64,000 bases of DNA from Hyphomicrobiales bacterium. Lineage in GTDB: Bacteria; Pseudomonadota; Alphaproteobacteria; Rhizobiales; Rhizobiaceae. Under the pieces are notes generated by a model, which was not told the origin of the DNA, did not search any database, and worked only from the letters and a program-made list of their open reading frames with translations. The stretch's first letter is position 1, and the number at the start of each line of letters is the position of its first letter. The stretch lies in assembly GCA_900473685.1 (NCBI GenBank), contig UCNE01000007.1, positions 23,838-87,837 on the forward strand. Direction: 5' to 3'. The position numbers and the translations under genes are program-made. Shown here one piece after another: positions 42,810-52,137 of this stretch.

Positions 42810-43832
42810 ATGAACAAAATGCTCTTTTCGTCAGCCGCCGCGCTGATGCTCACCATGGGCGCGGCCCATGCCCAGGAAAAGACCCTGACAATTTCCGTCT
42901 ATGCCTTCGCGCAGGACGAGTTCAAGGAGATCGTCTACGATCCCTTCGAAGCCAAATGCGGCTGCAAGCTGGTGGTCGAAACCGGCAACAGCGTCGAGCG
43001 CCTCGCCAAGATCGAAGCCAACAAGGCCAATCCTGTCATCGACATGGCCGTGGTTTCCATGGCTGACGCGCTGTCTGCCGATCGCGACGGCCTGATCGAG
43101 AAGATTGACAACACCAAGCTCAGCAATTTCGGCAAGCTCTACGACATCGCCAAGGATCCGAACGGCGACGGCATGAGTGTCGGCTATACGTTCTATGCAA
43201 CTTCGATGGTCTACCGCACCGACAAGATGAAGATCGAGTCCTGGGCTGACCTCTTGAAGCCGGAATATGCCGGTCACGTCGCCTTCCCGAACATCACCAC
43301 CAACCAGGGGCCGCCGGCCCTCTACATGCTCGGCAAGGCGCTTGGCACCGATACGCCGGACCTCAAGGGCGCGATTGAAGCGCTCGGCGCCCAGAAAGAC
43401 GATATCGTCACCTTCTACGTCAAGTCCTCGCAGCTGGTACAGCTGATGCAGCAGGAAGAAATCTGGGCGGCACCGATCGGCCGCTTCTCCTGGGCTCCCT
43501 TCACCAAGCTCGACCTGCCACTCGGCTGGGCGACCCCGAAGGAAGGCCAGACCGGCGGCATGAATGTCATGGTCCTGACCAAGGGCTCGAAGAACCAGGA
43601 ACTGGCACTCGAATTCATGGATTTCTGGCTCTCCACGGACATCCAGACGAAGCTTGCCGAAAAGCTGGTCGATAGCCCGGCCAACAAGGAAGCCAAGGTT
43701 TCCGACGAAGTTGCGGGCAACCTGACCTATGGCGAAGAAACGGCCAACAGCCTGAAACTGATCCCGTCCGCCGTGGCACTCGACAACCGCGATGCGTGGC
43801 TGTCCGAGTGGAACGCCAAGGTCGGCCAGTAA
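42810..43832 (+). CDS. ABC transporter substrate-binding protein (family 1)
   Basis: A 340-residue periplasmic binding protein. ATG 42810 begins a good signal peptide (MNKMLFSSAAALMLTMGAAHA); the frame is open from 42747, where ATG overlaps the regulator stop. The mature protein is of the spermidine/putrescine-iron type (SVYAFAQDEFKEIVYDPFEAKCGC, WADLLKPEYAGHVAFPN, LALEFMDFWLS). Cys pair CGC near residue 50 is unusual for this group. Operon partners, nucleoside hydrolase and adenine deaminase, suggest a purine base or nucleoside as ligand rather than a polyamine. Confidence 0.9.
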   Translation: MNKMLFSSAAALMLTMGAAHAQEKTLTISVYAFAQDEFKEIVYDPFEAKCGCKLVVETGNSVERLAKIEANKANPVIDMAVVSMADALSADRDGLIEKIDNTKLSNFGKLYDIAKDPNGDGMSVGYTFYATSMVYRTDKMKIESWADLLKPEYAGHVAFPNITTNQGPPALYMLGKALGTDTPDLKGAIEALGAQKDDIVTFYVKSSQLVQLMQQEEIWAAPIGRFSWAPFTKLDLPLGWATPKEGQTGGMNVMVLTKGSKNQELALEFMDFWLSTDIQTKLAEKLVDSPANKEAKVSDEVAGNLTYGEETANSLKLIPSAVALDNRDAWLSEWNAKVGQ

Positions 43833-43861
43833 CCGCTCAACACGAATGCCTCCCAAGGCAA

Positions 43862-43901
43862 GGGGCGCAGCGGGCGAACTCCGGTTCGCGGGCTGCGTCC
43901 C
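43862..43901 (+). promoter_or_regulatory. intercistronic hairpin after the binding-protein gene
   Basis: Ten-pair outer stem (43862-43871 with 43892-43901, one G-U pair) around a six-pair inner stem GCGAAC/GTTCGC with a TCCG loop. There is no T-tract. Such hairpins 3' of binding-protein genes often protect the upstream message from exonucleases. Confidence 0.6.
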
Positions 43902-43940
43902 GACTGAACTTGTTGCCCACGGTGGGGTGCTGCTGCCACA

Positions 43941-44053
43941 GCCCCTCACCCTAACCCTCTCCCCGCTTGCGGGGAGAGGGTATGACGGAGTTTGCCGCTT
44001 GTCCTTCTCCCCGTTCTACGGGGAAAAGGTGGCCAACAGGCCGGATGAGGGGC
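43941..44053. repeat. REP-like intergenic repeat element
   Basis: GCCCCTCA (43941-43948) and TGAGGGGC (44046-44053) bracket two hairpins: CCCTCTCCCC/GGGGAGAGGG (43955-43964, 43971-43980) and CCTTCTCCCCGT/ACGGGGAAAAGG (44003-44014, 44018-44029, one mismatch). This CCCTCACCCTAACCCTCTCCCC type of element is recognisable as a dispersed repeat in many proteobacteria. It lies inside an operon. Confidence 0.75.
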
Positions 44054-44126
44054 AGCCACCGAATATGCGTTTTTGGTAATCACCCGCACCGGGGATTCCA
44101 TTTGAACTTGCTGGAGACGACAAACC

Positions 44127-44954
44127 ATGTTCCAGAACCGGGCAGAAGCATTGGCGCTCGCCCTGCCGGCCGCGATTTTCGCGGGGCTGGTCTTCCTCGT
44201 GCCGGTTATCCTCTTGCTGTCGGAAGGCTTTCGATCGGCGGATAGCTGGAGCCTGTCGGCCTATGCGGATTTCTTCACGCAGCCGCTGAACCGGACGGTC
44301 TTTCTACGGACGCTGAAGCTCGGCGCACTCGTCACCGTGGCCGCGGCCGTGATCGGCTATGCAACGGCCTTTGCGATCGTCAGCTTGCCGCCTGGCGCCA
44401 AGGGCCGGATGATCGGGCTTGTCGTTCTGCCGCTGATGATTTCACCGGTCGCCCGTACCTATGCCTGGATCGTCATCCTTGGCCGCACGGGCATCGTCAA
44501 CCAGGCGCTGATGGCTGTCGGCCTCAGCGACGAACCGATCCGTATCCTCTTCAGCGAGACTGCCGTCTTCATCGGCCTGTTGCAGCTGTTCCTGCCCTTG
44601 ATGGTGATCTCGCTGATCAGCGCGCTGGAAAACCTGCCGAAGGATGTCGTGCCCGCCGCCCGCGTGCTCGGTGCCAACTGGTTCCAGGTGTTCTGGAAAG
44701 TTATCCTGCCGCTCACCCGTGAAGGCCTGGTGGTCGGCGGAACGCTTGTCTTCACCGGCTCGATGACTGCCTATATCACGCCTGCCATTCTCGGCGGCTC
44801 GAAGGTGCTGATGCTGGAAACGCTGCTGTATCAGCAGGTTACCGTCGCCAACAATTTCGTCTCGGCAAGCGTTATCGCCTTCATCCTGATCGTCATGAGT
44901 TTTGCCGCCAATATTCTCCTGAAGCGGATCGCAACGGCGAGGAACAAGCGATGA
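44127..44954 (+). CDS. ABC transporter permease (PotB-like)
   Basis: A 275-residue inner-membrane permease with six predicted helices. The EAA loop is LPKDVVPAARVLGANWFQVFWKVILPL, as in PotB-type proteins. It is separated from the binding-protein gene by about 290 bases containing hairpins and a repeat element, and overlaps the second permease gene by four bases (ATGA). Confidence 0.93.
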   Translation: MFQNRAEALALALPAAIFAGLVFLVPVILLLSEGFRSADSWSLSAYADFFTQPLNRTVFLRTLKLGALVTVAAAVIGYATAFAIVSLPPGAKGRMIGLVVLPLMISPVARTYAWIVILGRTGIVNQALMAVGLSDEPIRILFSETAVFIGLLQLFLPLMVISLISALENLPKDVVPAARVLGANWFQVFWKVILPLTREGLVVGGTLVFTGSMTAYITPAILGGSKVLMLETLLYQQVTVANNFVSASVIAFILIVMSFAANILLKRIATARNKR

Positions 44955-45730
44955 CCCCGAGACTGTTTGCCCCGATCACGCTGCTTCTGGTGCTGATCTT
45001 CCTGATCGGCCCGTTCCTGATCATCGTCGCGGCCTCGTTTTCGGCCGGTGATACGCTGGCCTTCCCGCCGCAGGGTTTCTCGTTCAAGTGGATTCTCAAG
45101 GTCTTCACCGTCGAGAGCTTTCGCGACAGCTTCGTGATGTCGATGTTCCTTGCGATCGGCGGCACTTTTGCAGCGCTTCTGCTCGGCATTCCCGCCGCCT
45201 ATGCGATGTCGCGCTACAGGTTGCCGATGTCCGAGACCGTGCGCACCGTCGTGTCGGCACCGATCATCGTGCCGGGCATCATCGTCGGCCTGGCGCTCCT
45301 GCGCTATTTCGTCGTGCCAATCGGTGTGTCGATCACGCTGGCGCTGTTCCTTGCCCATACGGCACTGATCCTGCCCTATGCGGTGCGCGTCGTCTCGGCC
45401 AGCCTCAACAACCTGCGCTCGGATATCGAGGAGGCCGCCGTTCTGCTCGGATCATCCCGCCTCGGCGCCTTCTTCCGGGTGGTGCTGCCGAACATTCGCG
45501 GCGGCATCCTGTCGGCCTTCATCCTCGGCTTCGTCACCAGCTTCAATCAGGTTCCAGTATCGCTGTTCCTGTCCGGGCCGGGTGTGCGCACCCTGCCGAT
45601 CGACATGCTCGGCTACATGGAGATCGTCTTCGACCCGTCGATCGCCGCCCTGTCTTCGCTGCTCGCTTTCCTGTCCATCGGCATCGTCTTCCTCGCCGAA
45701 CGTTTTCTGGGGTTCTCCCGCTATGTCTGA
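44951..45730 (+). CDS. ABC transporter permease (PotC-like)
   Basis: A 259-residue inner-membrane permease, partner of the preceding one. The EAA loop is DIEEAAVLLGSSRLGAFFRVVLPNIRGG. About six hydrophobic helices are present. It overlaps the preceding gene by four bases and the ATPase gene by eight, so translation of all three is coupled. Confidence 0.93.
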   Translation: MTPRLFAPITLLLVLIFLIGPFLIIVAASFSAGDTLAFPPQGFSFKWILKVFTVESFRDSFVMSMFLAIGGTFAALLLGIPAAYAMSRYRLPMSETVRTVVSAPIIVPGIIVGLALLRYFVVPIGVSITLALFLAHTALILPYAVRVVSASLNNLRSDIEEAAVLLGSSRLGAFFRVVLPNIRGGILSAFILGFVTSFNQVPVSLFLSGPGVRTLPIDMLGYMEIVFDPSIAALSSLLAFLSIGIVFLAERFLGFSRYV

Positions 45731-46748
45731 CACATCCTTCCTCACCCTCGACAAGCTCTCCCTCGCCTATGGCAAATCGATCGCTGTCAAGGATCTCGAT
45801 CTGGAGATCCGCAAGGGCGAATTGCTCGCGCTGCTCGGCCCCTCCGGCTGCGGCAAGACCACGACGATGCGCTCGATTGCCGGCCTGATGACGCCAGTTG
45901 GCGGCCGCATCAGCCTCGATGGCGCCGACATCACCCGGGTTGCCGCCAACAAGCGAGCCGTCGGACTGGTGTTCCAGTCCTATGCGCTGTTCCCGCATCT
46001 GACGGTGTTCGAAAACGTCGCCTTCGGCTTGAAGTTGAAGGGCATGACCGGGAAAGAACTTGAGGCGAAAGTGGCAGCCGGCCTCAAATCCGTCGGCCTC
46101 TCGGCTTTCGCCAGCCGCAAGACCCCGGAGCTTTCCGGTGGCCAGCAGCAGCGTGTCGCTCTTGCCCGCTCCATGGTCATGGAACCGAAAGTCCTTCTGC
46201 TTGACGAGCCACTGTCCAATCTCGATGCGCGCCTGCGGCTGGAAATGCGCACCGAACTGCAGCGCGTCCAGAAGGAAAGCGGCGTGACGATGATCTTCGT
46301 CACCCACGATCAGGTCGAAGCCCTGGCGCTCGCCGACCGGATCGTCGTGATGAAGAATGGCGCCATCGAGCAGATCGGCACGCCGGAAGAAATCTACAAT
46401 CATCCGGTCTCCAGCTTCGTTGCCGATTTCGTCGGCTTCGAAAACATCTTCGCCGTCAAAGGTGGCAAGCTAACCACCGAAAACGGCGCAGTCTCCCTCG
46501 CCAAAGAACTGCCGGATGTGGCGGGTCTCGCCTGGCGGCCACGCGCAGTCTCCCTCGGTTCCGGCCCATTGACCGGCACGGTACGCGGCGTCTCCTTTGC
46601 GGGCGGCACCCGCGAATATGTGCTGGAAACGCCGCTCGGCATCATCAAGACGGAGGTGGATGCGACCTTGCCCGCCCATACGCTCGGGACCTCCGTTGCT
46701 TTCGACCTGCCGGTCGAGGGTGCTGCTCTCCTCAAACGCTTCGGATAA
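45723..46748 (+). CDS. ABC transporter ATP-binding protein (PotA-like)
   Basis: A 341-residue ABC ATPase with a C-terminal TOBE-type regulatory region. Walker A is GPSGCGKTT, signature LSGGQQQR, Walker B LLLDEPLSNLD, switch VTHDQVEA. The ATG at 45723 lies inside the end of the permease gene (ATGTCTGA). It energises the PotBC-like permease pair. Substrate inferred to be a purine or nucleoside from the two following enzymes. Confidence 0.93.
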   Translation: MSDTSFLTLDKLSLAYGKSIAVKDLDLEIRKGELLALLGPSGCGKTTTMRSIAGLMTPVGGRISLDGADITRVAANKRAVGLVFQSYALFPHLTVFENVAFGLKLKGMTGKELEAKVAAGLKSVGLSAFASRKTPELSGGQQQRVALARSMVMEPKVLLLDEPLSNLDARLRLEMRTELQRVQKESGVTMIFVTHDQVEALALADRIVVMKNGAIEQIGTPEEIYNHPVSSFVADFVGFENIFAVKGGKLTTENGAVSLAKELPDVAGLAWRPRAVSLGSGPLTGTVRGVSFAGGTREYVLETPLGIIKTEVDATLPAHTLGTSVAFDLPVEGAALLKRFG

Positions 46749-46754
46749 GTCGTC

Positions 46755-47678
46755 ATGGGTGTCTGGATCGATACGGATATGGGCTTTGACGACATCGCCG
46801 CCATTCTGGTGGTGATGCATGCGGGCATTGCCATCGACGGTATATCGCTGGTGTTCGGCAATACACCGCTGGATCAGGTCCGGCGTAACACCGCAGGTGC
46901 TGCCAAGGCCTTCGGCTGGACGGTCCCGGTTCATGCCGGACGCAGCCAGCCAGTCCTGGGCGTGCTCGAAACCGCGCAGGCGATTCTCGGCGAAACCGGT
47001 ATTCCCACTGCCGGACGAACGCTTCCGGATGCCGGTGATATGGCGGACAACGATGCTTTCTCTGCACTTTCCCGCTGGCTGGAAAACACCCCGTCCCCGC
47101 GCCGCATCCTGGCGCTCGGTCCGCTGACCAATATTGCAGCCCTGGCCCTGGCTCGACCGGATCTCGCTGCCCGGATCGATGAACTCACCTGGATGGGCGG
47201 TGGGCTGTCACGTGGCAACCACACGGCATCGGCGGAGTTCAATGCGCTGGCCGACCCGGAGGCCGTCGCCATCGTCCTGTCGCATGACCTGCCGCTGCGC
47301 ATGGTCGATCTCGACTTTTGCCGCAAGATTTTGGCAGCTCCCGCAGATATCGAACCAGTGCGGCAGGCCGGTGGCACCAACGCGGCGCTGCTGGCCGATA
47401 TGCTGGCCGGTTACATCGATATCGGTGTCAGTCGAGGCCGGCCGGCGATGGCAATCTACGATCCATCGGCTGCCGCTGCCTTCGTCCGCCCCGACCTCGT
47501 CACCTTCCAACCCGCCCGGATCGACATGGAGCTTGCCGGTTCGCTGACACGCGGCCGCACCGTAGTGGAAACCCGCGCCAGCCATGGTGCCTTCAATGCC
47601 GAATTCGCCGCCGATTGCGATGCGGAGGCAATCAAGGCGATCGTGCTGGACGCGCTGCGCTGGGAGGCCGGTAAATGA
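46755..47678 (+). CDS. nucleoside hydrolase (inosine-uridine preferring family)
   Basis: A 307-residue IUNH enzyme that splits nucleosides into base and ribose. The calcium-binding N-terminal motif is WIDTDMGFDDIAAI, a variant of DTDPGxDDAxAI that keeps the key aspartates. ALGPLTNIA and WMGGG follow as expected. It starts six bases after the ATPase gene and ends overlapping the adenine deaminase start (ATGA). In sequence with the transporter and deaminase it suggests uptake and breakdown of adenosine-type nucleosides. Confidence 0.92.
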   Translation: MGVWIDTDMGFDDIAAILVVMHAGIAIDGISLVFGNTPLDQVRRNTAGAAKAFGWTVPVHAGRSQPVLGVLETAQAILGETGIPTAGRTLPDAGDMADNDAFSALSRWLENTPSPRRILALGPLTNIAALALARPDLAARIDELTWMGGGLSRGNHTASAEFNALADPEAVAIVLSHDLPLRMVDLDFCRKILAAPADIEPVRQAGGTNAALLADMLAGYIDIGVSRGRPAMAIYDPSAAAAFVRPDLVTFQPARIDMELAGSLTRGRTVVETRASHGAFNAEFAADCDAEAIKAIVLDALRWEAGK

Positions 47679-49462
47679 CAAAACCTGCAGCACCTCAACC
47701 CGCCGACCTCAATGACGTTGGCCTGCGCAGCCGCGCCGTTGCGGCGGCACGCGGCGACGCCCCGTTCGATACTCTGATCGTCAACGGCACTCTGGTTGAT
47801 ATGGTGACCGGCGAGTTGCGAGCGGCCGATATAGGCCTCGTTGGCCCACTGATCTCCAGTGTCCACCCGACAGGAGCGAGGACCGACGCGGCGGAGATCA
47901 TCGATATCTCCGGCGGTTTTATGTCGCCCGGCCTGATCGACACGCATATGCATGTCGAAAGCTCGATGGTGACGCCCGCGACGTATGCCGCTGCCGTTCT
48001 GGCCCGCGGCGTGACAACGATTGTCTGGGATCCGCACGAGTTCGGTAACGTCCACGGCGTTGCCGGGGTGCGTTTCGCCGCCGATGCCGCCAACGCATCG
48101 CCGCTACGCATGATCCTGCTTGCCCCATCCTGCGTGCCCTCGGCTCCCGGAATGGAATTGAACGGCGCTGATTTTGACGCCGATGTGATTGCCGATCTGC
48201 TGTCCTGGCCGGAAATCGGCGGTATCGCCGAAGTCATGAACATGCGCGGCGTGATCGAGCGTGATCCGCGCATGAGCGCCATCGTCCAGGCAGGCCTTGC
48301 CTCGGAAAAACTGATTTGCGGCCACGCGCGTGGCCTGAACGGTGGCGATCTCGCCGCCTTCATGGCCGCCGGCATCAGTTCGGACCACGAGCTGACATCA
48401 TCGGCTGACCTAATGGAAAAGCTGCGCGCCGGCATGACGATCGAGTTGCGTGGTTCCCACGATCATCTGCTGCCGGAGTTCGTCGAAGCCCTGAGCCAGC
48501 TTGGCCATCTGCCGCAGACGCTTACTCTCTGCACCGACGACGTATTTCCCGACGATCTGGCCAACGGCGGAGGCCTTGACGACGTTGTGCGGCGCCTCGT
48601 CCGCTACGGCCTGAAACCGGAATGGGCGCTGCGGGCAGCCACCCTTAATGCCGCGCAACGGCTGGGGCGTAGCGATCTTGGCCTGATCGCGGCAGGACGC
48701 CGCGCCGATATCGCCGTGTTCGACAATCTTGATGACCTCAAGGCCCGCATTGTCATCGCCAATGGCATTGTTGTTGCCAGGGACGGTGAGATGCTTGCGG
48801 ATATCACATCCGCCGATACATCGGTGCTCGAGCACTCGATGAAGACCGCGGCCCTGACAGCCGATGATTTTCGTGTTGCTTCCAGCGAGACCAAAGTCCG
48901 GATCGCCACCATCGACCAGCCGCGATTTACCCGTTGGGGTGAGGCGCAGGCAGATGTCCGCGATGGTTTTGTCGTGCCGCCTGAGGGCACGACCCTGATT
49001 GCGGTGGCGCACCGGCACGGCCGCAGCGACAGCCGGCCGCGCGTCGGTTTCCTGCGCGGCTGGGGCGAATGGCGCGGCGCATTTGCCAATACCGTTTCCC
49101 ATGACAGCCATAACCTCACGGTGTTCGGCAGCGATCCGGACGACATGGCGCTTGCCGCCAACGCGGTGATCGCCGCTGGCGGCGGCATGGCCGTCGCATC
49201 CAACGGAGTGGTCAAGGCCATTCTGCCGCTGCCGCTTTCGGGCCTGGTTTCCGATGCGCCGCTCAACGATGTGGCCCGGGATTTTGCGGATGTCCGCGCC
49301 GCCATGGACGATATCGTCGACTGGCAGCCGCCTTATCTGGTCTTCAAGGCCTGTTTTGGAGCGACGCTTGCCTGCAATGCCGGACCGCACCAAACGGACA
49401 GGGGCATCGCCGATGTCGAAACCGGCACACTCATGGAAAGCCCGATCCTGTCCAAGGCCTGA
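47675..49462 (+). CDS. ade: adenine deaminase
   Basis: A 595-residue amidohydrolase-superfamily enzyme converting adenine to hypoxanthine and ammonia. Motifs: metal-binding DTHMHVESSMVTP, WDPHEFGNVHG, ICGHARGLNG, SSDHELTS and the C-terminal ADIAVFDN plus SHDSHNLTVFGS regions typical of full-length adenine deaminases. GGAGG lies seven bases upstream of the ATG. It would act on the base released by the preceding nucleoside hydrolase. It is the last gene of the operon and a terminator follows. Confidence 0.94.
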   Translation: MTKPAAPQPADLNDVGLRSRAVAAARGDAPFDTLIVNGTLVDMVTGELRAADIGLVGPLISSVHPTGARTDAAEIIDISGGFMSPGLIDTHMHVESSMVTPATYAAAVLARGVTTIVWDPHEFGNVHGVAGVRFAADAANASPLRMILLAPSCVPSAPGMELNGADFDADVIADLLSWPEIGGIAEVMNMRGVIERDPRMSAIVQAGLASEKLICGHARGLNGGDLAAFMAAGISSDHELTSSADLMEKLRAGMTIELRGSHDHLLPEFVEALSQLGHLPQTLTLCTDDVFPDDLANGGGLDDVVRRLVRYGLKPEWALRAATLNAAQRLGRSDLGLIAAGRRADIAVFDNLDDLKARIVIANGIVVARDGEMLADITSADTSVLEHSMKTAALTADDFRVASSETKVRIATIDQPRFTRWGEAQADVRDGFVVPPEGTTLIAVAHRHGRSDSRPRVGFLRGWGEWRGAFANTVSHDSHNLTVFGSDPDDMALAANAVIAAGGGMAVASNGVVKAILPLPLSGLVSDAPLNDVARDFADVRAAMDDIVDWQPPYLVFKACFGATLACNAGPHQTDRGIADVETGTLMESPILSKA

Positions 49463-49503
49463 GCGCTCGTCTCGCGCCTTCTCAACACCTGGGGTGAACT
49501 TGA

Positions 49504-49524
49504 CCGGTCATCCCCGATGACCGG
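49504..49524 (+). terminator. probable terminator of the purine operon
   Basis: Perfect 9-bp stem CCGGTCATC (49504-49512) / GATGACCGG (49516-49524) with a CCC loop. A TTTT occurs nine bases later. It sits between convergent genes and might serve both strands. Confidence 0.6.
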
Positions 49525-49550
49525 CCAGAACTTTTCGCCGTTTGATGGGA

Positions 49551-51278
49551 TCAGCTGATCCGAACGATATCCTGCCAGGCCGTATAGGCGGACAGGACCA
49601 GTTCCATCTGCGCCGTATGGCCCGCGATGAAATCCTCGCCGTAGATGGTTTCATCCGGATATTCGGTGATCAGGGTCATCGGCGCGCTGTGACGTTCATC
49701 GACCGAGATGAGGCACGGGAAGCCGTTGATGATGCGGAAACCGGTTTCACCGGCATGGATCTCGTAGAGCGCGATCTGCTTATCGTTATAGGCCAGAAGC
49801 CCGGGTATCGCGCCAAGATGCCGCGTCACCCGGTCGAGCAACGTTTCCGACTGGCTTTCCCAACCGGAATGATGACGCACGATGAGAAAAAAGCCCTTGG
49901 GCAGGGTCCAGGCGCCAAAACCCCGTGGCACATAACCCGAAAGCGGCCGCGTCCATTCGTGCGCGGGATAGCCATGCAGGTTCACATGCAACTGCGCACC
50001 GCTCAAATCCTGTGCTTTGAAGCGGATTTCTTTTTCGTTCACATGCCCGGCCGCATTTTGATATGTGCGGTACTCGAGATCGTCACCGAGCGCGGTGTAA
50101 CGGGCGGCGTGATGCATGTGGCGCGGGTTGTCGCGGCGCAAACGCTGATGCACCGCATAACCATCCGGATTCTCAAGTGGCGAAATGGTGAAATGCGCGC
50201 CCTGGCGCTCCGCAAGCTTGGCCGCGGCACGCAAAGCGCCGACAATACCGGTCGTCTCATTTGGGTGCTGACCGCCGCTGATCATCACCGCCGCATCGCT
50301 GCCGGCGATGTAGCGCGCAGAAACCGTGCGGCCTGACCGGGTGCGGGCATCAAACCCCTCCCCGCCGATCGCTTCCAGCTGGACCACCACTTGGCCAGCG
50401 GCCAGCGGTTCGTGGGCGGTATCGATCACCTGCGCGGCACCGTCGAGGAAACCGGCCGACAAGGCCCGGGTGGTTATGCTGAGCGTGATGGCACCTTCGG
50501 CCTGCACGACTTCCGGCACGATCATGCCGGGCTTCAGACCCCGATCCCCCAGCGGCCGGCCGGACTTCATCTGGAAAAATTCGAGAAGCGAGAAATACAG
50601 GTCTTCATGAAGCGCTTCGCGCAGGCTGACCACCTCATCGCCAATCGCAAGCGGCTCGTCATCGGCCGGATGGCCGATATGGATGTTCAGCTCTTCGAAA
50701 TAGGGTTCGTCCTGGCCCCAGTCGTAATCAGCGATCGCGGAAATGGCAGTTTCGAATACGGCCTCGTAATCCGTCTCCAACCGTTCCCCGGTCGTTTCAC
50801 CTGCGCGCCGTAGCCACCCGGTCGGTGAGAGATTGGTCTGTCCGGTGCGATCCTGGTGCACCCGGTTCGGCGCAAAAACGGTATGGGATTGTGCAGCGCC
50901 AGCGCTCGTCAATGTCACATCATAAAAGAACCCGTCACCGGCGCGCGGTACGAACGTGATGTTTGCTTCGCCCACCAGCGCTGCCAGCGGATAGGTCTCA
51001 AGCCGGAAGCGGTTCTCGGATGCTGCGGCATGGACCGGATAGCGGATTTCGATGGCCTCGACGCCGTTTAGATCAACCTCTTCGAGAAAGAAGGCGAGCA
51101 ACGGCTTGTAGGCGCTGCGGATGCGGGCCGTGATGCCTATTTCCGATAACGCGCGTTCAGCCGCGACGCGGCTCTCGCGGTCGTCGAAGGTCCAGGCCTC
51201 GAAACTGTCGCCCGGGACAGCGCGCGCCGCCAACCGATCGAGGGTGCGTTCAAAGGATTTCTGCAAGATCACGGTCAT
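49551..51278 (-). CDS. M14-like zinc carboxypeptidase of the peptide transport operon
   Basis: A 575-residue protein. The C-terminal half has the M14 zinc motif HxxE in ISGGQHPNETTG (about residue 330), followed by SPLENPDGYAVH and LHVNLHGYPAHEW with the third ligand. The N-terminal ~300 residues form an extra region that I do not recognise, making the protein longer than simple M14 enzymes. No signal peptide is seen, so it probably acts inside the cell on imported peptides or amino-acid conjugates. ATG 51278 has GAGGTAA upstream and lies four bases after the permease stop. Confidence 0.85.
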   Translation of the reverse strand: MTVILQKSFERTLDRLAARAVPGDSFEAWTFDDRESRVAAERALSEIGITARIRSAYKPLLAFFLEEVDLNGVEAIEIRYPVHAAASENRFRLETYPLAALVGEANITFVPRAGDGFFYDVTLTSAGAAQSHTVFAPNRVHQDRTGQTNLSPTGWLRRAGETTGERLETDYEAVFETAISAIADYDWGQDEPYFEELNIHIGHPADDEPLAIGDEVVSLREALHEDLYFSLLEFFQMKSGRPLGDRGLKPGMIVPEVVQAEGAITLSITTRALSAGFLDGAAQVIDTAHEPLAAGQVVVQLEAIGGEGFDARTRSGRTVSARYIAGSDAAVMISGGQHPNETTGIVGALRAAAKLAERQGAHFTISPLENPDGYAVHQRLRRDNPRHMHHAARYTALGDDLEYRTYQNAAGHVNEKEIRFKAQDLSGAQLHVNLHGYPAHEWTRPLSGYVPRGFGAWTLPKGFFLIVRHHSGWESQSETLLDRVTRHLGAIPGLLAYNDKQIALYEIHAGETGFRIINGFPCLISVDERHSAPMTLITEYPDETIYGEDFIAGHTAQMELVLSAYTAWQDIVRIS

Positions 51279-51282
51279 CGGA

Positions 51283-52131
51283 TTACCTCGAAGTTCTGCC
51301 GGTCGGGTCAAGGCTGTCACGCAGCCAATCACCGAGAATGTTGAGGCCAAGCACGGTCAGGAGGATCGCAAGGCCCGGGAAGACGCTGACCCACCAGGCG
51401 GTCTGGAGATAGGTGCGGCCATCGGCCAGCATGCCGCCCCAGCTCGGAATGGTTGGGTCGACGCCAAGCCCGAGGAAGGTCAGGCTGCTTTCCAGAAGAA
51501 TGTTGTTGGCGACGTTAAGGGTCATGAGAACGATGACCGGCCCGATCAGGTTCGGCAGCAGGTGCTGAAAGATGATGCGCCAGTCTTTGACGCCGATTGC
51601 CTGGGCGGAGAGAATGAATTCCCGCTCGCGCAGCGTCAGCACGGAACCACGCACCACGCGCGCATATTGCACCCATTGCGAAACGATCAGCAGGATGATC
51701 GTGTTGGTCAGGCTGCCGCCAACGATGGCGATGAAGGTGATCGCCAGCAGAATGAACGGCATGGCGAGCTGCAGGTCGGCAAAGCGCATTACCAGCATAT
51801 CCCAGAAGCCGCGATAATAGCCGGCAATCAGGCCCATCAGCACGCCGAAGATCACCGCGCCGATTACCGAGGTGAAGCCGACAAGCAACGAAATCTTGCC
51901 GCCAGCGACCACGCGCGCCAGTACATCCCGGCCGAGCGGATCAGTGCCCAGCGGATAGGCGGCCGTGGTGAAGGGCTTGGTGAGGCGTGCGATCAGGTTG
52001 ATCTTTTCAGCCCCGCCGGGAAACAGCACGTCGGACAAAAGCACGGCTAGGCAGATAATGAGCGTCAGCGACGCGCCGAGGATGAACTCAAGACTGTAGA
52101 ACCGCGACAGGCGGGAGGATTTGGTAGCCAT
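51283..52131 (-). CDS. peptide ABC transporter permease (DppC-like)
   Basis: A 282-residue inner-membrane permease. The DppC/OppC signature is seen as YPLGTDPLGRDVLARVVAGGKISLLVG. The EAA loop is IGVKDWRIIFQHLLPN. Six bases separate it from the DppB-like gene, and the carboxypeptidase-like gene follows four bases later. It forms the transmembrane channel with its partner. Confidence 0.94.
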   Translation of the reverse strand: MATKSSRLSRFYSLEFILGASLTLIICLAVLLSDVLFPGGAEKINLIARLTKPFTTAAYPLGTDPLGRDVLARVVAGGKISLLVGFTSVIGAVIFGVLMGLIAGYYRGFWDMLVMRFADLQLAMPFILLAITFIAIVGGSLTNTIILLIVSQWVQYARVVRGSVLTLREREFILSAQAIGVKDWRIIFQHLLPNLIGPVIVLMTLNVANNILLESSLTFLGLGVDPTIPSWGGMLADGRTYLQTAWWVSVFPGLAILLTVLGLNILGDWLRDSLDPTGRTSR

Positions 52132-52137
52132 CGGCGA

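Noticed and set aside
43941..44053. CRISPR or transposon end
   Set aside because: The symmetric blocks are different hairpins, not repeated units with spacers, and no transposase gene or target duplication is visible.
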